From Bacillota bacterium (GTDB lineage: Bacteria; Bacillota; Clostridia; Oscillospirales; Acutalibacteraceae): DNA of 64,000 nt. Below, piece after piece: positions 16,148-24,479 of this stretch; the first letter of the stretch is position 1, and each line of letters opens with the position of its first letter. The stretch lies in assembly GCA_023391275.1 (NCBI GenBank), contig JAEWBE010000063.1, forward strand, positions 21,691-85,690, in the 5' to 3' direction. Position numbers and translations under genes: made by a program. The notes beneath the pieces were generated by a model that made no database searches, had not been told where the DNA came from, and was given only the letters and a program-made list of their open reading frames with translations.

Positions 16148-17539
16148 ATGATATTTAGCAGCTTGTTTTTTATGTTTGTGTTTTTGCCTTTGGTGCTTGC
16201 GGCATATTATCTTGTGCCGCGTAAATTTAAAAACCTTTGCCTGTTTCTCTTTAGCCTGGTGTTCTATGCTTGGGGGGAGCCGGTCTCGGTTTTTATTATG
16301 CTGTTTACCACCCTGTTTAATTATATCGCCGGGGTGCTGCTTGATAAATATCGTGAAGAACGCAGTAAGGCGCGGGTGTTTTTAATTATCAGTATCTGCG
16401 TGAATGTTGGCTTGCTTGGATTTTTTAAATACTCAGGGCTGCTGGTGGAAACATTCCATGTTTTGACTGGAATTCCCGTTCCTGTGCCGCAGGTGGTTTT
16501 ACCAATCGGCATCTCATTTTATACCTTTGAGGCATTGTCATATTCTATAGATGTTTATCGTGGCGATGCACCGATTCAACGCAACCTTGTCGATTTTGGT
16601 ACGTATATTTCATTTTTTCCACATCTTGTGGCTGGTCCGATTGTTCGCTACGAGTATTTGGCGGATCAACTGCACAATAGGCGGGAGACATTTGGAAAGT
16701 TCACCGCGGGTTCGCAGCGTTTTATGGTCGGCATGTTTAAAAAAGTGCTCATCGCTAATAATCTTGCTCAGCTGGCCGATAAGGTGCAGTACATGGGAAG
16801 CCCCTCCACACTTTCTGCCTGGCTTGGAATACTTGCCTTCACCTTCCAGATTTACTTTGATTTTTCCGGCTATTCCGATATGGCGATCGGCTTAGGCCAA
16901 ATGTTTGGATTTTCTCTTCCGGAGAACTTCAATTTCCCGTATATTTCACGCAGTGTATCCGAGTTCTGGCGTCGTTGGCATATCACCCTTGGCTCATGGT
17001 TTCGTGAATATGTTTATATTCCACTCGGCGGAAATCGTTGTTCTACAATTAAAAACATTCGCAATTTGGCGATTGTTTGGGTTCTCACCGGGATTTGGCA
17101 CGGTGCAAGCTGGAACTTCGCGATGTGGGGCGCGTATTACGGAGTGCTGATTATTTGCGAAAAACTGTTTTTGAGAAAATGGCTTGAGAAAATACCGCAA
17201 TTTTTTCAATGGCTTTACAGTTTTTTAGCGGCGGTAATCGGCTGGGTTTTCTTTTCCTACCTCGATATTCATAAGGCATTCGGTATGATCGGCGCGATGT
17301 TCGGTTTTGCCTCCGGCGCGGACAAGCTTGGCGTATATTCGCTGCTTACTTACGCTCCGCTTCTTATTGTTGCAGCCTTTTGCAGTACACCGCTTGTGGG
17401 CAGACTAACCGAAAAATTGCGCAAAAGCGGCATAATCGGCCGTTTGATATGGTGCACAGGATTTGTGTTTCTGTTTGTAGTTTCGCTGTCGTTTCTGGTG
17501 GATAATTCCTACAATCCATTTCTTTATTTCCGATTTTAA
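16148..17539 (+). CDS. MBOAT family O-acyltransferase (AlgI/PatA-like)
   Basis: A 463-residue polytopic membrane protein of the MBOAT family, which passes acetyl groups across the membrane for O-acetylation of extracellular polymers. Family hallmarks are IYFDFSGYSDMAIG, FWRRWHITL and the conserved-histidine segment LTGIWHGASWNF. About eleven hydrophobic segments are spread along the chain, and the length is normal for AlgI/DltB/PatA proteins. AAAGGAA precedes ATG. The next gene, nine bases downstream, is a DHHW protein, the usual periplasmic or extracellular partner. No D-alanine ligase genes (dltA/C) are nearby, so acetylation of a polysaccharide or wall polymer is more likely than teichoic acid D-alanylation. 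Confidence 0.92.
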   Translation: MIFSSLFFMFVFLPLVLAAYYLVPRKFKNLCLFLFSLVFYAWGEPVSVFIMLFTTLFNYIAGVLLDKYREERSKARVFLIISICVNVGLLGFFKYSGLLVETFHVLTGIPVPVPQVVLPIGISFYTFEALSYSIDVYRGDAPIQRNLVDFGTYISFFPHLVAGPIVRYEYLADQLHNRRETFGKFTAGSQRFMVGMFKKVLIANNLAQLADKVQYMGSPSTLSAWLGILAFTFQIYFDFSGYSDMAIGLGQMFGFSLPENFNFPYISRSVSEFWRRWHITLGSWFREYVYIPLGGNRCSTIKNIRNLAIVWVLTGIWHGASWNFAMWGAYYGVLIICEKLFLRKWLEKIPQFFQWLYSFLAAVIGWVFFSYLDIHKAFGMIGAMFGFASGADKLGVYSLLTYAPLLIVAAFCSTPLVGRLTEKLRKSGIIGRLIWCTGFVFLFVVSLSFLVDNSYNPFLYFRF

Positions 17540-17548
17540 GGTGGCAAT

Positions 17549-18742
17549 ATGAATATATTTAAAAAATTAAAAGAAAATAGCAAGGAATGTGAGGCGGGAC
17601 ATGCTGTCGTTATGGCGGTTTTATTCCTTACTATCCTTGTTGGGATATTGAATCTTATTTTTGCACCAAAGCAGGCGTTTTCTGAGGATGAGAACCGTGT
17701 GCTTGAATCTGTACCGCAGCTTACGCTCGAGTCTGTCAGGGACGGCAGCTTTATGGACTCCATCGAAAGCTATGTGGGCGACCATTTCATGATGCGCAAG
17801 ACTTTTATTTCACTGAATACAGTTTCCCAACTTTTTATGGGCAAACGGGATTTGGGTTCCGACTATAGCACAACGCCCGCCGAGGGCGGGGTATATTTCG
17901 GTAAAGATAATCATATTTATGAGGTTCTCCTGCCGAACCGAACTGACATTTTTCGGGACAATGTTGCAGCGCTGAATCTTTTCGCCGAAAAATCAGCATT
18001 GCCGTTCTACGTTTTGCCTGTGCCTTCGGGGTCACAGGAACAGCCGGACCGGCTGCCGTTCTTCGCACCCAACCATGATCAGCATGAAGAGCTGAATGAG
18101 ATCAGATCGGCGATTGGTGCCAAAGCTCATGTAATCGATCTTTTTGATACTTTAAGCGATAAAACCGGGAAGGATTTTTATTTTAAAACGGATCATCACT
18201 GGAATGCCTATGGCGCTTACGAGGGCTACAGGGCGCTTGTGGGTACAATGGGCTATCAGATTGCACCGTTAAGTGATTTTAACCTAAAGGAGGCTTCCAC
18301 AGCCTTCTACGGTACGTTATATTCGAAAGCGGTATTGGCCGGGCAGGTGCCGGATACTTTGTATCTTCCGGTTTATAAAAAAGCGATGACTTTGACACAA
18401 CAAACCGGCAAGCAGTCGCGTGAATCAATTTACTGGGAAGAATATCTGCAAAAGAAAGATAAATATTCTGTTTTTCTCGGCGGCAACCACAGTGTCGACG
18501 TAATTAAAAATGCAGATGTCAGAAACGGGAAAAAGCTGTTAATCATTAAGGACTCTTTTGCCAACAGTATGGTGCCGTTTTTGGCAGTAAACTTCTCCGA
18601 AATTCACATTATAGATCTAAGATACTACAATCAGGATATTTACGACTATATTCAACAAAATGGAATTACTGAAACGGCGGCAATTTACAGTATTAAGCAG
18701 CTTTGTGACGTTTCCGTTGCAAATAAACTCCGGGCACGTTAA
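17549..18742 (+). CDS. DHHW-motif protein (AlgJ/AlgX-like O-acetylation partner)
   Basis: A 397-residue protein with one N-terminal transmembrane segment (about residues 25-43) and a large extracytoplasmic domain. The motif FKTDHHWNAYGAY (about residues 210-222) is the DHHW signature of the SGNH-like AlgJ/AlgX/PatB-type family that transfers acetyl groups delivered by an MBOAT protein. A later LLIIKDSFANSMVPFL segment carries the conserved DS block with the expected catalytic Ser. It starts nine bases after the MBOAT stop with AAGGTGG upstream, so the two form an operon. Its target polymer is unknown; the adjacent S-layer-like gene makes a cell wall polymer an attractive guess. Confidence 0.88.
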   Translation: MNIFKKLKENSKECEAGHAVVMAVLFLTILVGILNLIFAPKQAFSEDENRVLESVPQLTLESVRDGSFMDSIESYVGDHFMMRKTFISLNTVSQLFMGKRDLGSDYSTTPAEGGVYFGKDNHIYEVLLPNRTDIFRDNVAALNLFAEKSALPFYVLPVPSGSQEQPDRLPFFAPNHDQHEELNEIRSAIGAKAHVIDLFDTLSDKTGKDFYFKTDHHWNAYGAYEGYRALVGTMGYQIAPLSDFNLKEASTAFYGTLYSKAVLAGQVPDTLYLPVYKKAMTLTQQTGKQSRESIYWEEYLQKKDKYSVFLGGNHSVDVIKNADVRNGKKLLIIKDSFANSMVPFLAVNFSEIHIIDLRYYNQDIYDYIQQNGITETAAIYSIKQLCDVSVANKLRAR

Positions 18743-19059
18743 TTTGTTTATCGGAGTGCGGATTATCTGTCAAAATAACGTAAATTGCAGTAGAAAATGT
18801 CATAAATGGAGGAAAAAATATTTTTTCTGTCGAGCATGATGGGAAAAACCGGATGGTGTGTTGTGCAAGTTGTATAGTTACTCTGCGATTATAATTTATA
18901 ATCAGCAATATAGGGCAAAATTCCATAATATATTATGAATATTTGAAAAACAATAGATTGACAAACACTATAAATTCGATATAATGGGATTGTAATAAAA
19001 ATTGGAATTAAGTGGCTGTCTGCCATCGTGATTCGTAGAAAAGAATGGAGTAGATTGTT
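18743..19059 (+). other. Intergenic region before the HPr gene
   Basis: About 317 AT-rich bases with no gene. No good terminator for the DHHW gene is visible. The HPr promoter lies at 18958-18985 and the leader of about 65 bases after it has no strong structure. Confidence 0.6.
18958..18985 (+). promoter_or_regulatory. Promoter of the HPr/Enzyme I operon
   Basis: Perfect TTGACA (18958-18963) and TATAAT (18980-18985) with a 16-base spacer, about 75 bases before the TTG start of the HPr gene. Confidence 0.8.
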
Positions 19060-19317
19060 TTGAAGACATTTCAATATACAGTAAAAGATGAATTGGGGCT
19101 TCACGCCAGGCCGGCCGGGCTTCTTGTAAAATGCGCAGCGTCTTGTGACTCGGATATAACAATGGAATTGAGAGGGAAAAAAGCGAATGCGAAACGGCTT
19201 TTTGCTGTGATGGGCCTTAACGTAAGGCAAAACGATGAAATTGAATTTACCATTGAAGGTGCAACCGAAGAAGATGACTGTGCGAAAATCAAAGATTTCT
19301 GCCAGAAAAACTTCTAA
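19060..19317 (+). CDS. ptsH: HPr family phosphocarrier lacking regulatory Ser46
   Basis: An 85-residue HPr, the small cytoplasmic phosphocarrier between Enzyme I and sugar-specific EIIA proteins. His15 lies in the intact active-site motif LGLHARPAG. The usual regulatory Ser46 of Firmicute HPr is replaced: the motif reads AKRLFAVMGL, with Arg at position 46. HPr kinase therefore cannot make HPr(Ser-P) here. Translation begins at TTG 19060, since GGAG (19047-19050) is nine bases upstream and the family N-terminus fits. Enzyme I follows 13 bases later. A paralogous regulatory HPr elsewhere in the genome cannot be excluded. Confidence 0.9.
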   Translation: MKTFQYTVKDELGLHARPAGLLVKCAASCDSDITMELRGKKANAKRLFAVMGLNVRQNDEIEFTIEGATEEDDCAKIKDFCQKNF

Positions 19318-19330
19318 GGCTGGTGTTTGA

Positions 19331-20959
19331 ATGAAAAAAATAGATGCAGTCAGCGCTTCCAAAGGAATAGCAATCGGAAAGCTGACGCTTTGCGTCAGCA
19401 TAGATGATAAAATTGCAAAAAATAATATAACAGATATTGACTCTGAGCTCGACCGGTTGGCCAAGGCGAAGGATGAGGCGATTGAAGCGCTCAATATGAT
19501 TTATATGAATGCGCTGAAACGGGTCGGCGAAGAAAATTCCATGATCTTTCAGATTCATATTATGATGCTTCAGGATGAAGACTTTTTCGAAGCCATACAA
19601 AACATTATACGCGATGAAAAAGTGAACGCTGAGTATGCTGTTTGGCAGGCCGGAAAGCAGTTTTCCGAAATGTTCTCTCAGATGGATGATGAATATATGC
19701 GCGGAAGGTCGGCCGATGTAGTTGATATTTCCAAACGCCTGATTCGAGCCCTTGACAAAAGCCTTGCGAATGGGCTTGACAGCCTCAGGGAACGAACCAT
19801 AGTGGGTGCGGTGGATTTAATGCCGAGTGAAACGGTACAAATGGATTCCTCTAAAGTATTGGCTTTTGTCACGAAGGAAGGTTCAAAGAGTTCACATTCC
19901 GCAATTCTGGCCCGCACCATGGGGATTCCGGCGGTTGTTGGGCTGGCTGACCGTTTTGCAGAGCTGACCGACGGCGCACAGGTGATTGTTGACGGTTCGC
20001 AGGGCACAGTTTTCATTGAGCCTGATGATCAAACGCTGGAGGAATACAGGGAAAAACAGGAGCAGTTTGAGCAGCATCAGAAGGATTTAAAGCTTTTGAA
20101 GGGAACGAAGGCCATTACCAAAAATGGTATTGAGATCGAAATCAATGCGAACATCGGGCATCCTGCCGATGTGGATATGGTGCTGGAAAATGATGCGGAT
20201 GGAATCGGATTATTCCGCAGTGAATTCCTTTATATGGAAAACAGTACGTTTCCCAGTGAAGAACAGCAGTTTGAGGCATATCGAACCGTACTGCAGAAGA
20301 TGAACGGCAAACGAGTGATTATTCGCACCTTTGATCTGGGAGCAGACAAACAGGTGCCGTATTTGAATCTTCCCAGGGAAGAAAACCCCGCGCTGGGCTA
20401 TCGCGCGATTCGCATCTGCCTTGACCGGAAGGAGCTTTTTGTGACCCAACTGCGAGCGTTACTGCGTGCTTCGGTATTCGGTAAGCTTGCGATTATGTTC
20501 CCGATGATTATCTCTGTTGAGGAAGTCAGGGAAATTAAATCGATTGTCAGTCAGGTAAAGCAGGATCTTACAAATGAGAAGATAGCGTTTTCTCCGAATA
20601 TTGAACTCGGTATTATGGTTGAAACACCGGCGTCCGTCATGATGAGCGATCTGTTGGCGAAAGAGGTAGACTTCTTCAGTATCGGAACCAATGACTTGAC
20701 ACAATATACGCTTGCGGTTGACCGCATGAACCATACGATTTCAAAAATGTTTGATTCGCGTCATCCGGCAGTTCTGCGCATGATTGAAATGACCGTTGAA
20801 AACGGTAAAAAGGCGGGAATTTGGACGGGAGTCTGCGGTGAATCCGCAGCGGATACGGAACTTACCCAATTCTATGTGAAAATCGGTGTAAAGGAACTTT
20901 CAGTCACCCCACCGGCGGTGCTCGAACTGAAAAAGGCCATTCAGCAAATTTCTTTGTGA
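19331..20959 (+). CDS. ptsI: PTS Enzyme I (phosphoenolpyruvate-protein phosphotransferase)
   Basis: A 542-residue cytoplasmic enzyme that moves phosphate from phosphoenolpyruvate to HPr. The phosphorylated histidine is His189 in GSKSSHSAILART. The PEP-binding barrel shows GIGLFRSEFLYM, IRTFDLGADKQ, FSIGTNDLTQY and a C-terminal GVCGESAAD segment (usually GMCGEMA), so it looks complete and active. Length is slightly below the common 570 residues. It directly follows the HPr gene, separated by 13 bases, in the classical ptsHI order. The ribosome site (AAGGCTGGTG) is only moderate. Confidence 0.95.
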   Translation: MKKIDAVSASKGIAIGKLTLCVSIDDKIAKNNITDIDSELDRLAKAKDEAIEALNMIYMNALKRVGEENSMIFQIHIMMLQDEDFFEAIQNIIRDEKVNAEYAVWQAGKQFSEMFSQMDDEYMRGRSADVVDISKRLIRALDKSLANGLDSLRERTIVGAVDLMPSETVQMDSSKVLAFVTKEGSKSSHSAILARTMGIPAVVGLADRFAELTDGAQVIVDGSQGTVFIEPDDQTLEEYREKQEQFEQHQKDLKLLKGTKAITKNGIEIEINANIGHPADVDMVLENDADGIGLFRSEFLYMENSTFPSEEQQFEAYRTVLQKMNGKRVIIRTFDLGADKQVPYLNLPREENPALGYRAIRICLDRKELFVTQLRALLRASVFGKLAIMFPMIISVEEVREIKSIVSQVKQDLTNEKIAFSPNIELGIMVETPASVMMSDLLAKEVDFFSIGTNDLTQYTLAVDRMNHTISKMFDSRHPAVLRMIEMTVENGKKAGIWTGVCGESAADTELTQFYVKIGVKELSVTPPAVLELKKAIQQISL

Positions 20960-21012
20960 TTTTTTAACTGATTTTTATTATCCTCCAACGATAAAAAATT
21001 TTAGGGCATGCT

Positions 21013-21087
21013 ATGATAGTGCTTGTATAGAAGATGCGTTTCAGCAATGATTCTGTTATCCTTCGGGGGAATCCCGATTACTATCAT
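21013..21087 (+). promoter_or_regulatory. Possible structured leader of the PTS IICB gene
   Basis: ATGATAGT (21013-21020) and ACTATCAT (21080-21087) are perfect 8-base complements that enclose a small TCGGG/CCCGA hairpin. This could be an antiterminator-like leader, but no U-tract terminator is seen and no promoter was confidently found. Confidence 0.25.
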
Positions 21088-21115
21088 GATCCAATTTATA
21101 ATAGGAGGTAAAACA

Positions 21116-22585
21116 ATGCAAAAGGTACTAGCAGCGCTTCAGAAACTGGGTAAATCCCTCATGTTGCCTATCGCATCCCTACCGATCGCGGGTCTTCTTC
21201 TCAGGTTTGGGCAGAGTGACATGCTCAACATTCCCCTTCTGGCAGATTCCGGCAACGCGTTGTTTAACAATTTACCGTTATTATTTGCAATTGGTATCGC
21301 CGTTGGTCTTGCGGAGGACAGTAACGGCGCAGCGGGCTTGGCCGGTGCGGTGGCCTATTTTGTACTGAATGCGGCCGGGCAGGCAATCAACTATGCATTA
21401 CAGGTTGGCAGTATCTTTATGCCTGCGGGCGGATTTTCAAAGGATCTTACAACAATCAATATGGCGCATTTCGGCGGAATCATTGCAGGTGTGATCGCGG
21501 GTCTTTGCTATAACAGATTCCATAGCACAAAGCTCCCGGACTGGCTGGCATTCTTCGGCGGCAGAAGATTTGTTCCGATTGTTACCGGCGGTGTTTCACT
21601 GGTAGTGGGCGGCCTGCTTGGAACTGTGTGGCCGACTTTCCAGAAGGGTCTGGATGCTGCGGCAAATTGGATGACGGGCAGCGGCGGTGCCGGCGAATTC
21701 ATTTACGGCACGCTGAACAGACTGCTCCTGCCTTTTGGGCTGCATCATATCGTCAATACGGCGGTGTGGTTTAACTTTGGTACATACACGGGCGCGGATG
21801 GGAAAGCGGTCTCCGGTGACTTGTGGAGATTCTTTGCGGGGGATCCAAAGGGTGGCGTATTTACAGCCGGATTCTTCCCGATTATGATGTTCGCACTTCC
21901 AGCAGCTGCGCTTGCCATGTATGTATGCGCGAAAAAAGAGAACAAGGCAGTTGTCGGCGGCGCACTCTTCTCGGTTGCGTTAACGGCGTTTTTAACCGGT
22001 ATTACAGAACCGATCGAATTCATGTTCATGTTCCTTGCTCCTGCTCTTTTTGTAGTGCATGCCTTGTTGACAGGCTTGTCGCTTGTAGTTTGCAACATGC
22101 TTGGAATCCGTGACAGTTTCACTTTCTCAGCCGGTTTGGTGGATTACCTGATTAACTGGACGAAAGCGGCAAACGGGTGGATGATTATTCCGGTCGGTCT
22201 TGTGTTTGCAGTTATTTATTTCTTCCTGTTCGTCTTCTTCATTAAAAAGTTTGACCTCAAGACCCCGGGACGTGAGGTAGATGAGGAAACCGCAAGCTTT
22301 TCGAAACTGGTGGACGATCAGGGTTTTGACGAGATCGCGAAACAGTATATTGAAGCTTTGGGCGGTGCGTCGAATATTAAAGAAATCGAGTCCTGCATTA
22401 CTCGTGTCCGCCTCGTGCTGGTGGATAACAAAAATCTTGATGAAAAGACATTCAAAGCGCTTGGTGCTTCCGGCCTGATGAAGGCGGGCACACAGGTTAC
22501 TCAGATTATAGTGGGTACGAAAGCGGAACTTTTAGTGGATGCAATGAAAAAGTTTCTTCCCAGCGGGGAAAAGGTAAAGGTGTAA
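21116..22585 (+). CDS. PTS glucose-family permease, EIIC-EIIB
   Basis: A 489-residue membrane permease of the glucose/N-acetylglucosamine PTS family that imports and phosphorylates a sugar. Residues 1 to about 385 are the EIIC domain with roughly ten hydrophobic segments; FLTGITEPIEFMFMF is the conserved substrate-site loop. After a linker, the EIIB domain (about 410-489) carries phosphorylated Cys427 in ESCITRVRL. ATG at 21116 is chosen from GGAGG at 21104-21108; a frame extension to 21023 is not supported. A separate EIIA gene follows. Glucose and N-acetylglucosamine permeases cannot be separated by eye, so no symbol is given. Confidence 0.9.
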   Translation: MQKVLAALQKLGKSLMLPIASLPIAGLLLRFGQSDMLNIPLLADSGNALFNNLPLLFAIGIAVGLAEDSNGAAGLAGAVAYFVLNAAGQAINYALQVGSIFMPAGGFSKDLTTINMAHFGGIIAGVIAGLCYNRFHSTKLPDWLAFFGGRRFVPIVTGGVSLVVGGLLGTVWPTFQKGLDAAANWMTGSGGAGEFIYGTLNRLLLPFGLHHIVNTAVWFNFGTYTGADGKAVSGDLWRFFAGDPKGGVFTAGFFPIMMFALPAAALAMYVCAKKENKAVVGGALFSVALTAFLTGITEPIEFMFMFLAPALFVVHALLTGLSLVVCNMLGIRDSFTFSAGLVDYLINWTKAANGWMIIPVGLVFAVIYFFLFVFFIKKFDLKTPGREVDEETASFSKLVDDQGFDEIAKQYIEALGGASNIKEIESCITRVRLVLVDNKNLDEKTFKALGASGLMKAGTQVTQIIVGTKAELLVDAMKKFLPSGEKVKV

Positions 22586-22600
22586 AGTCGCATCATCTGC

Positions 22601-22637
22601 CGGTCCCTCCCCTGTGTAAACTCGGGAGGGACCGTTT
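22601..22637 (+). terminator. Hairpin between EIICB and EIIA genes
   Basis: A perfect 11-bp stem CGGTCCCTCCC/GGGAGGGACCG (22601-22611, 22624-22634) followed by TTTATC. It is likely a partial terminator or mRNA end point, setting the ratio between permease and EIIA. Confidence 0.7.
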
Positions 22638-22660
22638 ATCAATTTATTAGGAGGACATCA

Positions 22661-23140
22661 ATGGGATTATTTAGTCGGAAAGACAAAACAGCGAAGATTG
22701 TTGCACAGCAGAACGGAAAAGCCGTGTCGATTACTGAGGTGCCGGATCCGGTATTTTCCGGTAAGGTGCTTGGCGACGGTGTGGGGATTATCCCAAGCAA
22801 TGGGGAAGTGGTGGCTCCGGTTTCCGGAACAGTTGCTCAGGTTGCCCATACCAAGCATGCAATCGGGATTGAGAGCGACGACGGCCTGGAGGTGCTGGTG
22901 CATTTGGGAGTTGACACTGTTAAACTGGACGGGCAGGGGTTTACCTGTTATGTGGAAGTGGGCCAGCATGTCAACGCGGGGGACAAGCTGATGGATATTG
23001 ATCTTGATTTTATTCAGAGCCAGGGGCTCAGCACGGTTTCCCCCTGTATTATCACAAATCTTGACGCTGCAAAAAATCTTAAGATATTCTCCGGGGATGT
23101 TGTCGCAGGTGAAACAGTTGTCATGACCTACGAAAAATAA
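22661..23140 (+). CDS. crr: PTS glucose-type EIIA
   Basis: A 159-residue soluble EIIA of the glucose family. Two active-site histidines are visible: His66 in TKHAIGI and His81 in VLVHLGVDTV, the latter being the phosphorylated one. The preceding GVGIIPSNGEVVAPVSGTV is also typical of the fold. It should accept phosphate from HPr and donate it to the EIIB domain encoded just upstream. An AGGAGG site precedes ATG. A strong terminator follows. In Firmicutes this domain is often fused to the permease; here it is a separate protein. It may also serve other permeases that lack an EIIA. Confidence 0.93.
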   Translation: MGLFSRKDKTAKIVAQQNGKAVSITEVPDPVFSGKVLGDGVGIIPSNGEVVAPVSGTVAQVAHTKHAIGIESDDGLEVLVHLGVDTVKLDGQGFTCYVEVGQHVNAGDKLMDIDLDFIQSQGLSTVSPCIITNLDAAKNLKIFSGDVVAGETVVMTYEK

Positions 23141-23150
23141 GATGCAGATC

Positions 23151-23184
23151 AAAAGAGCTTCCGAATTCGGAGGCTCTTTTTTTG
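23151..23184 (+). terminator. Rho-independent terminator of the PTS genes
   Basis: AAAGAGCTTCCG/CGGAGGCTCTTT stem with one G-U pair and an AATT loop, followed by a run of T residues ending near 23183. Confidence 0.92.
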
Positions 23185-23572
23185 TTGTGTGCTTTAATCG
23201 GCAATAATTAATAGTTATACCTGTGGATTATCTCTGCTCCGCGTTACCTGCAGGAAGGCCGGCGACGGCGTTGGAATCCTGTAAAATTCCCCGGCAATCA
23301 GCATCTGAAAACGACTGGAAGCTTTGCCCAAAGACAGGCATATAATAAAACAGGGTCGTACAAACGGAATGTTTTATTTTAAGAAAATAGAGCTAATTGC
23401 ATATTTAATTTGGATTTGGGAAATAATAACATTTGAATATTAGTACTTCTATGCTTCAGGAGGATTTCGGTCGTTACAAACCGGCCGGTCGCTGGCCGGA
23501 AGTAATTTAGTTTTAATTTCTGGCTTTTATCTGGAATTTTCAGATAAAAGTTATGAAAGGATGAGAACTCAA
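23185..23572 (+). other. Leader region of the lytic transglycosylase-like gene
   Basis: About 390 bases without a gene. A TATAAT at 23341-23346 lacks a good -35. Two hairpins stand out: CCGGCC/GGCCGG at 23481-23499, followed by an AT-rich tract, and a perfect 10-bp CTTTTATCTG/CAGATAAAAG at 23524-23550, which ends six bases before the ribosome site. No known riboswitch consensus was recognised. Confidence 0.5.
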
Positions 23573-24319
23573 ATGAAATATCATAGTATGAAAGAAAAAA
23601 TTTATGCCTCTGTTATGATCCTAACAATGCTGATTATAGGCAATTTTTATAGCATGAAATATATTCAGCCGCCTCGAAGGTTTGCTGCTGCGCAAAATGG
23701 CTCAACTTCTTCCTTCCAGGATACGAAACGCTCCGAAAGCAAAGAAAGTACATCATCGGCTGCAAGTTATGCGTTTGAACGGGTTTCGAGTATGCCGGTA
23801 TCATCGGAATCGAGCAAGGCAGAATCGAGCAAGGCAGAATCGAGCAAGGCAGAATCGGGCAAGACGCAATCGAGTAAAGCAGAACCAAAAACGGCGAAAC
23901 AGGCAAGCCGGTATTACGACGTGCCTTTGTCGAATGACTTACAGGACCTCATATTTACCGAATGCAAATCCAAGAAGGTGCCCGTTGATTTAGTAGTGGC
24001 GTTGATTGATGTGGAAAGTGATTTTAACCCTAAGCTGGTCAGTGAAACCAACGATTACGGCCTTATGCAGATTAATATTTGCCACAAGGATTTTCTTCAA
24101 AAGACTTTACAAATTACAGATTTACTGGATGAGAAGCAAAATATAAAGGCCGGTGTGTACATGCTTTCAGGCATAGTCAATAAATATCGCGATGTCAACC
24201 AGGCACTTATGGTTTATAACTGCGGTGAATCCGGGGCGAAAAAACTTTGGAATAACGGAATTTATTCTACGAATTACTCTAAAAAGGTAATTGCAGCTAT
24301 TGATCAGAGAAAAAGTTGA
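23573..24319 (+). CDS. Membrane-anchored lytic transglycosylase (SLT domain)
   Basis: A 248-residue protein with an N-terminal membrane anchor or signal (about residues 9-26), a Ser/Lys/Glu-rich linker with five degenerate five-residue repeats (SSKAE type, about 79-103), and a C-terminal SLT domain from about 115. The catalytic Glu is Glu148 in DVESDFNP, followed by the DYGLMQIN motif and a late ALMVYNCGE segment, as in lytic transglycosylases. It should cut peptidoglycan glycan strands outside the membrane. ATG at 23573 is preferred because an earlier in-frame ATG at 23561 abuts the AAAGG ribosome site. It stands alone between terminators. Confidence 0.88.
   Translation: MKYHSMKEKIYASVMILTMLIIGNFYSMKYIQPPRRFAAAQNGSTSSFQDTKRSESKESTSSAASYAFERVSSMPVSSESSKAESSKAESSKAESGKTQSSKAEPKTAKQASRYYDVPLSNDLQDLIFTECKSKKVPVDLVVALIDVESDFNPKLVSETNDYGLMQINICHKDFLQKTLQITDLLDEKQNIKAGVYMLSGIVNKYRDVNQALMVYNCGESGAKKLWNNGIYSTNYSKKVIAAIDQRKS
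23809..23883 (+). repeat. Five tandem 15-bp repeats encoding SSKAE-like units
   Basis: Three identical units (23809-23853) of ATCGAGCAAGGCAGA are followed by two diverged ones. The period is in frame and encodes the flexible linker of the transglycosylase, so copy number can vary by slippage without a frameshift. Confidence 0.9.
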
Positions 24320-24368
24320 ATGGTTATGCAATATTGTTTTGTAAAAACAAAATACACATGAATAAATA

Positions 24369-24412
24369 CCCCGTGACCTTTGAATGTGTTTTTACATCCA
24401 GAGATCACGGGG
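24369..24412. terminator. Bidirectional terminator between transglycosylase and cadA genes
   Basis: CCCCGTGA (24369-24376) pairs with TCACGGGG (24405-24412), with further partial pairing inside. On the minus strand it is followed by TATTTATT. It sits between the converging genes. Confidence 0.7.
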
Positions 24413-24479
24413 CATCACATTGAACGGGTGAAATCGCTTTTGCCCAGGAGGGGCCCTCGGCGGCGCGGGGAAAGGCTGT

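Noticed and set aside
23185..23480. Known riboswitch (cyclic-di-GMP, cyclic-di-AMP or cobalamin) upstream of the transglycosylase gene
   Set aside because: I compared the segment with the conserved cores I know and found no match; only unassigned hairpins remain.
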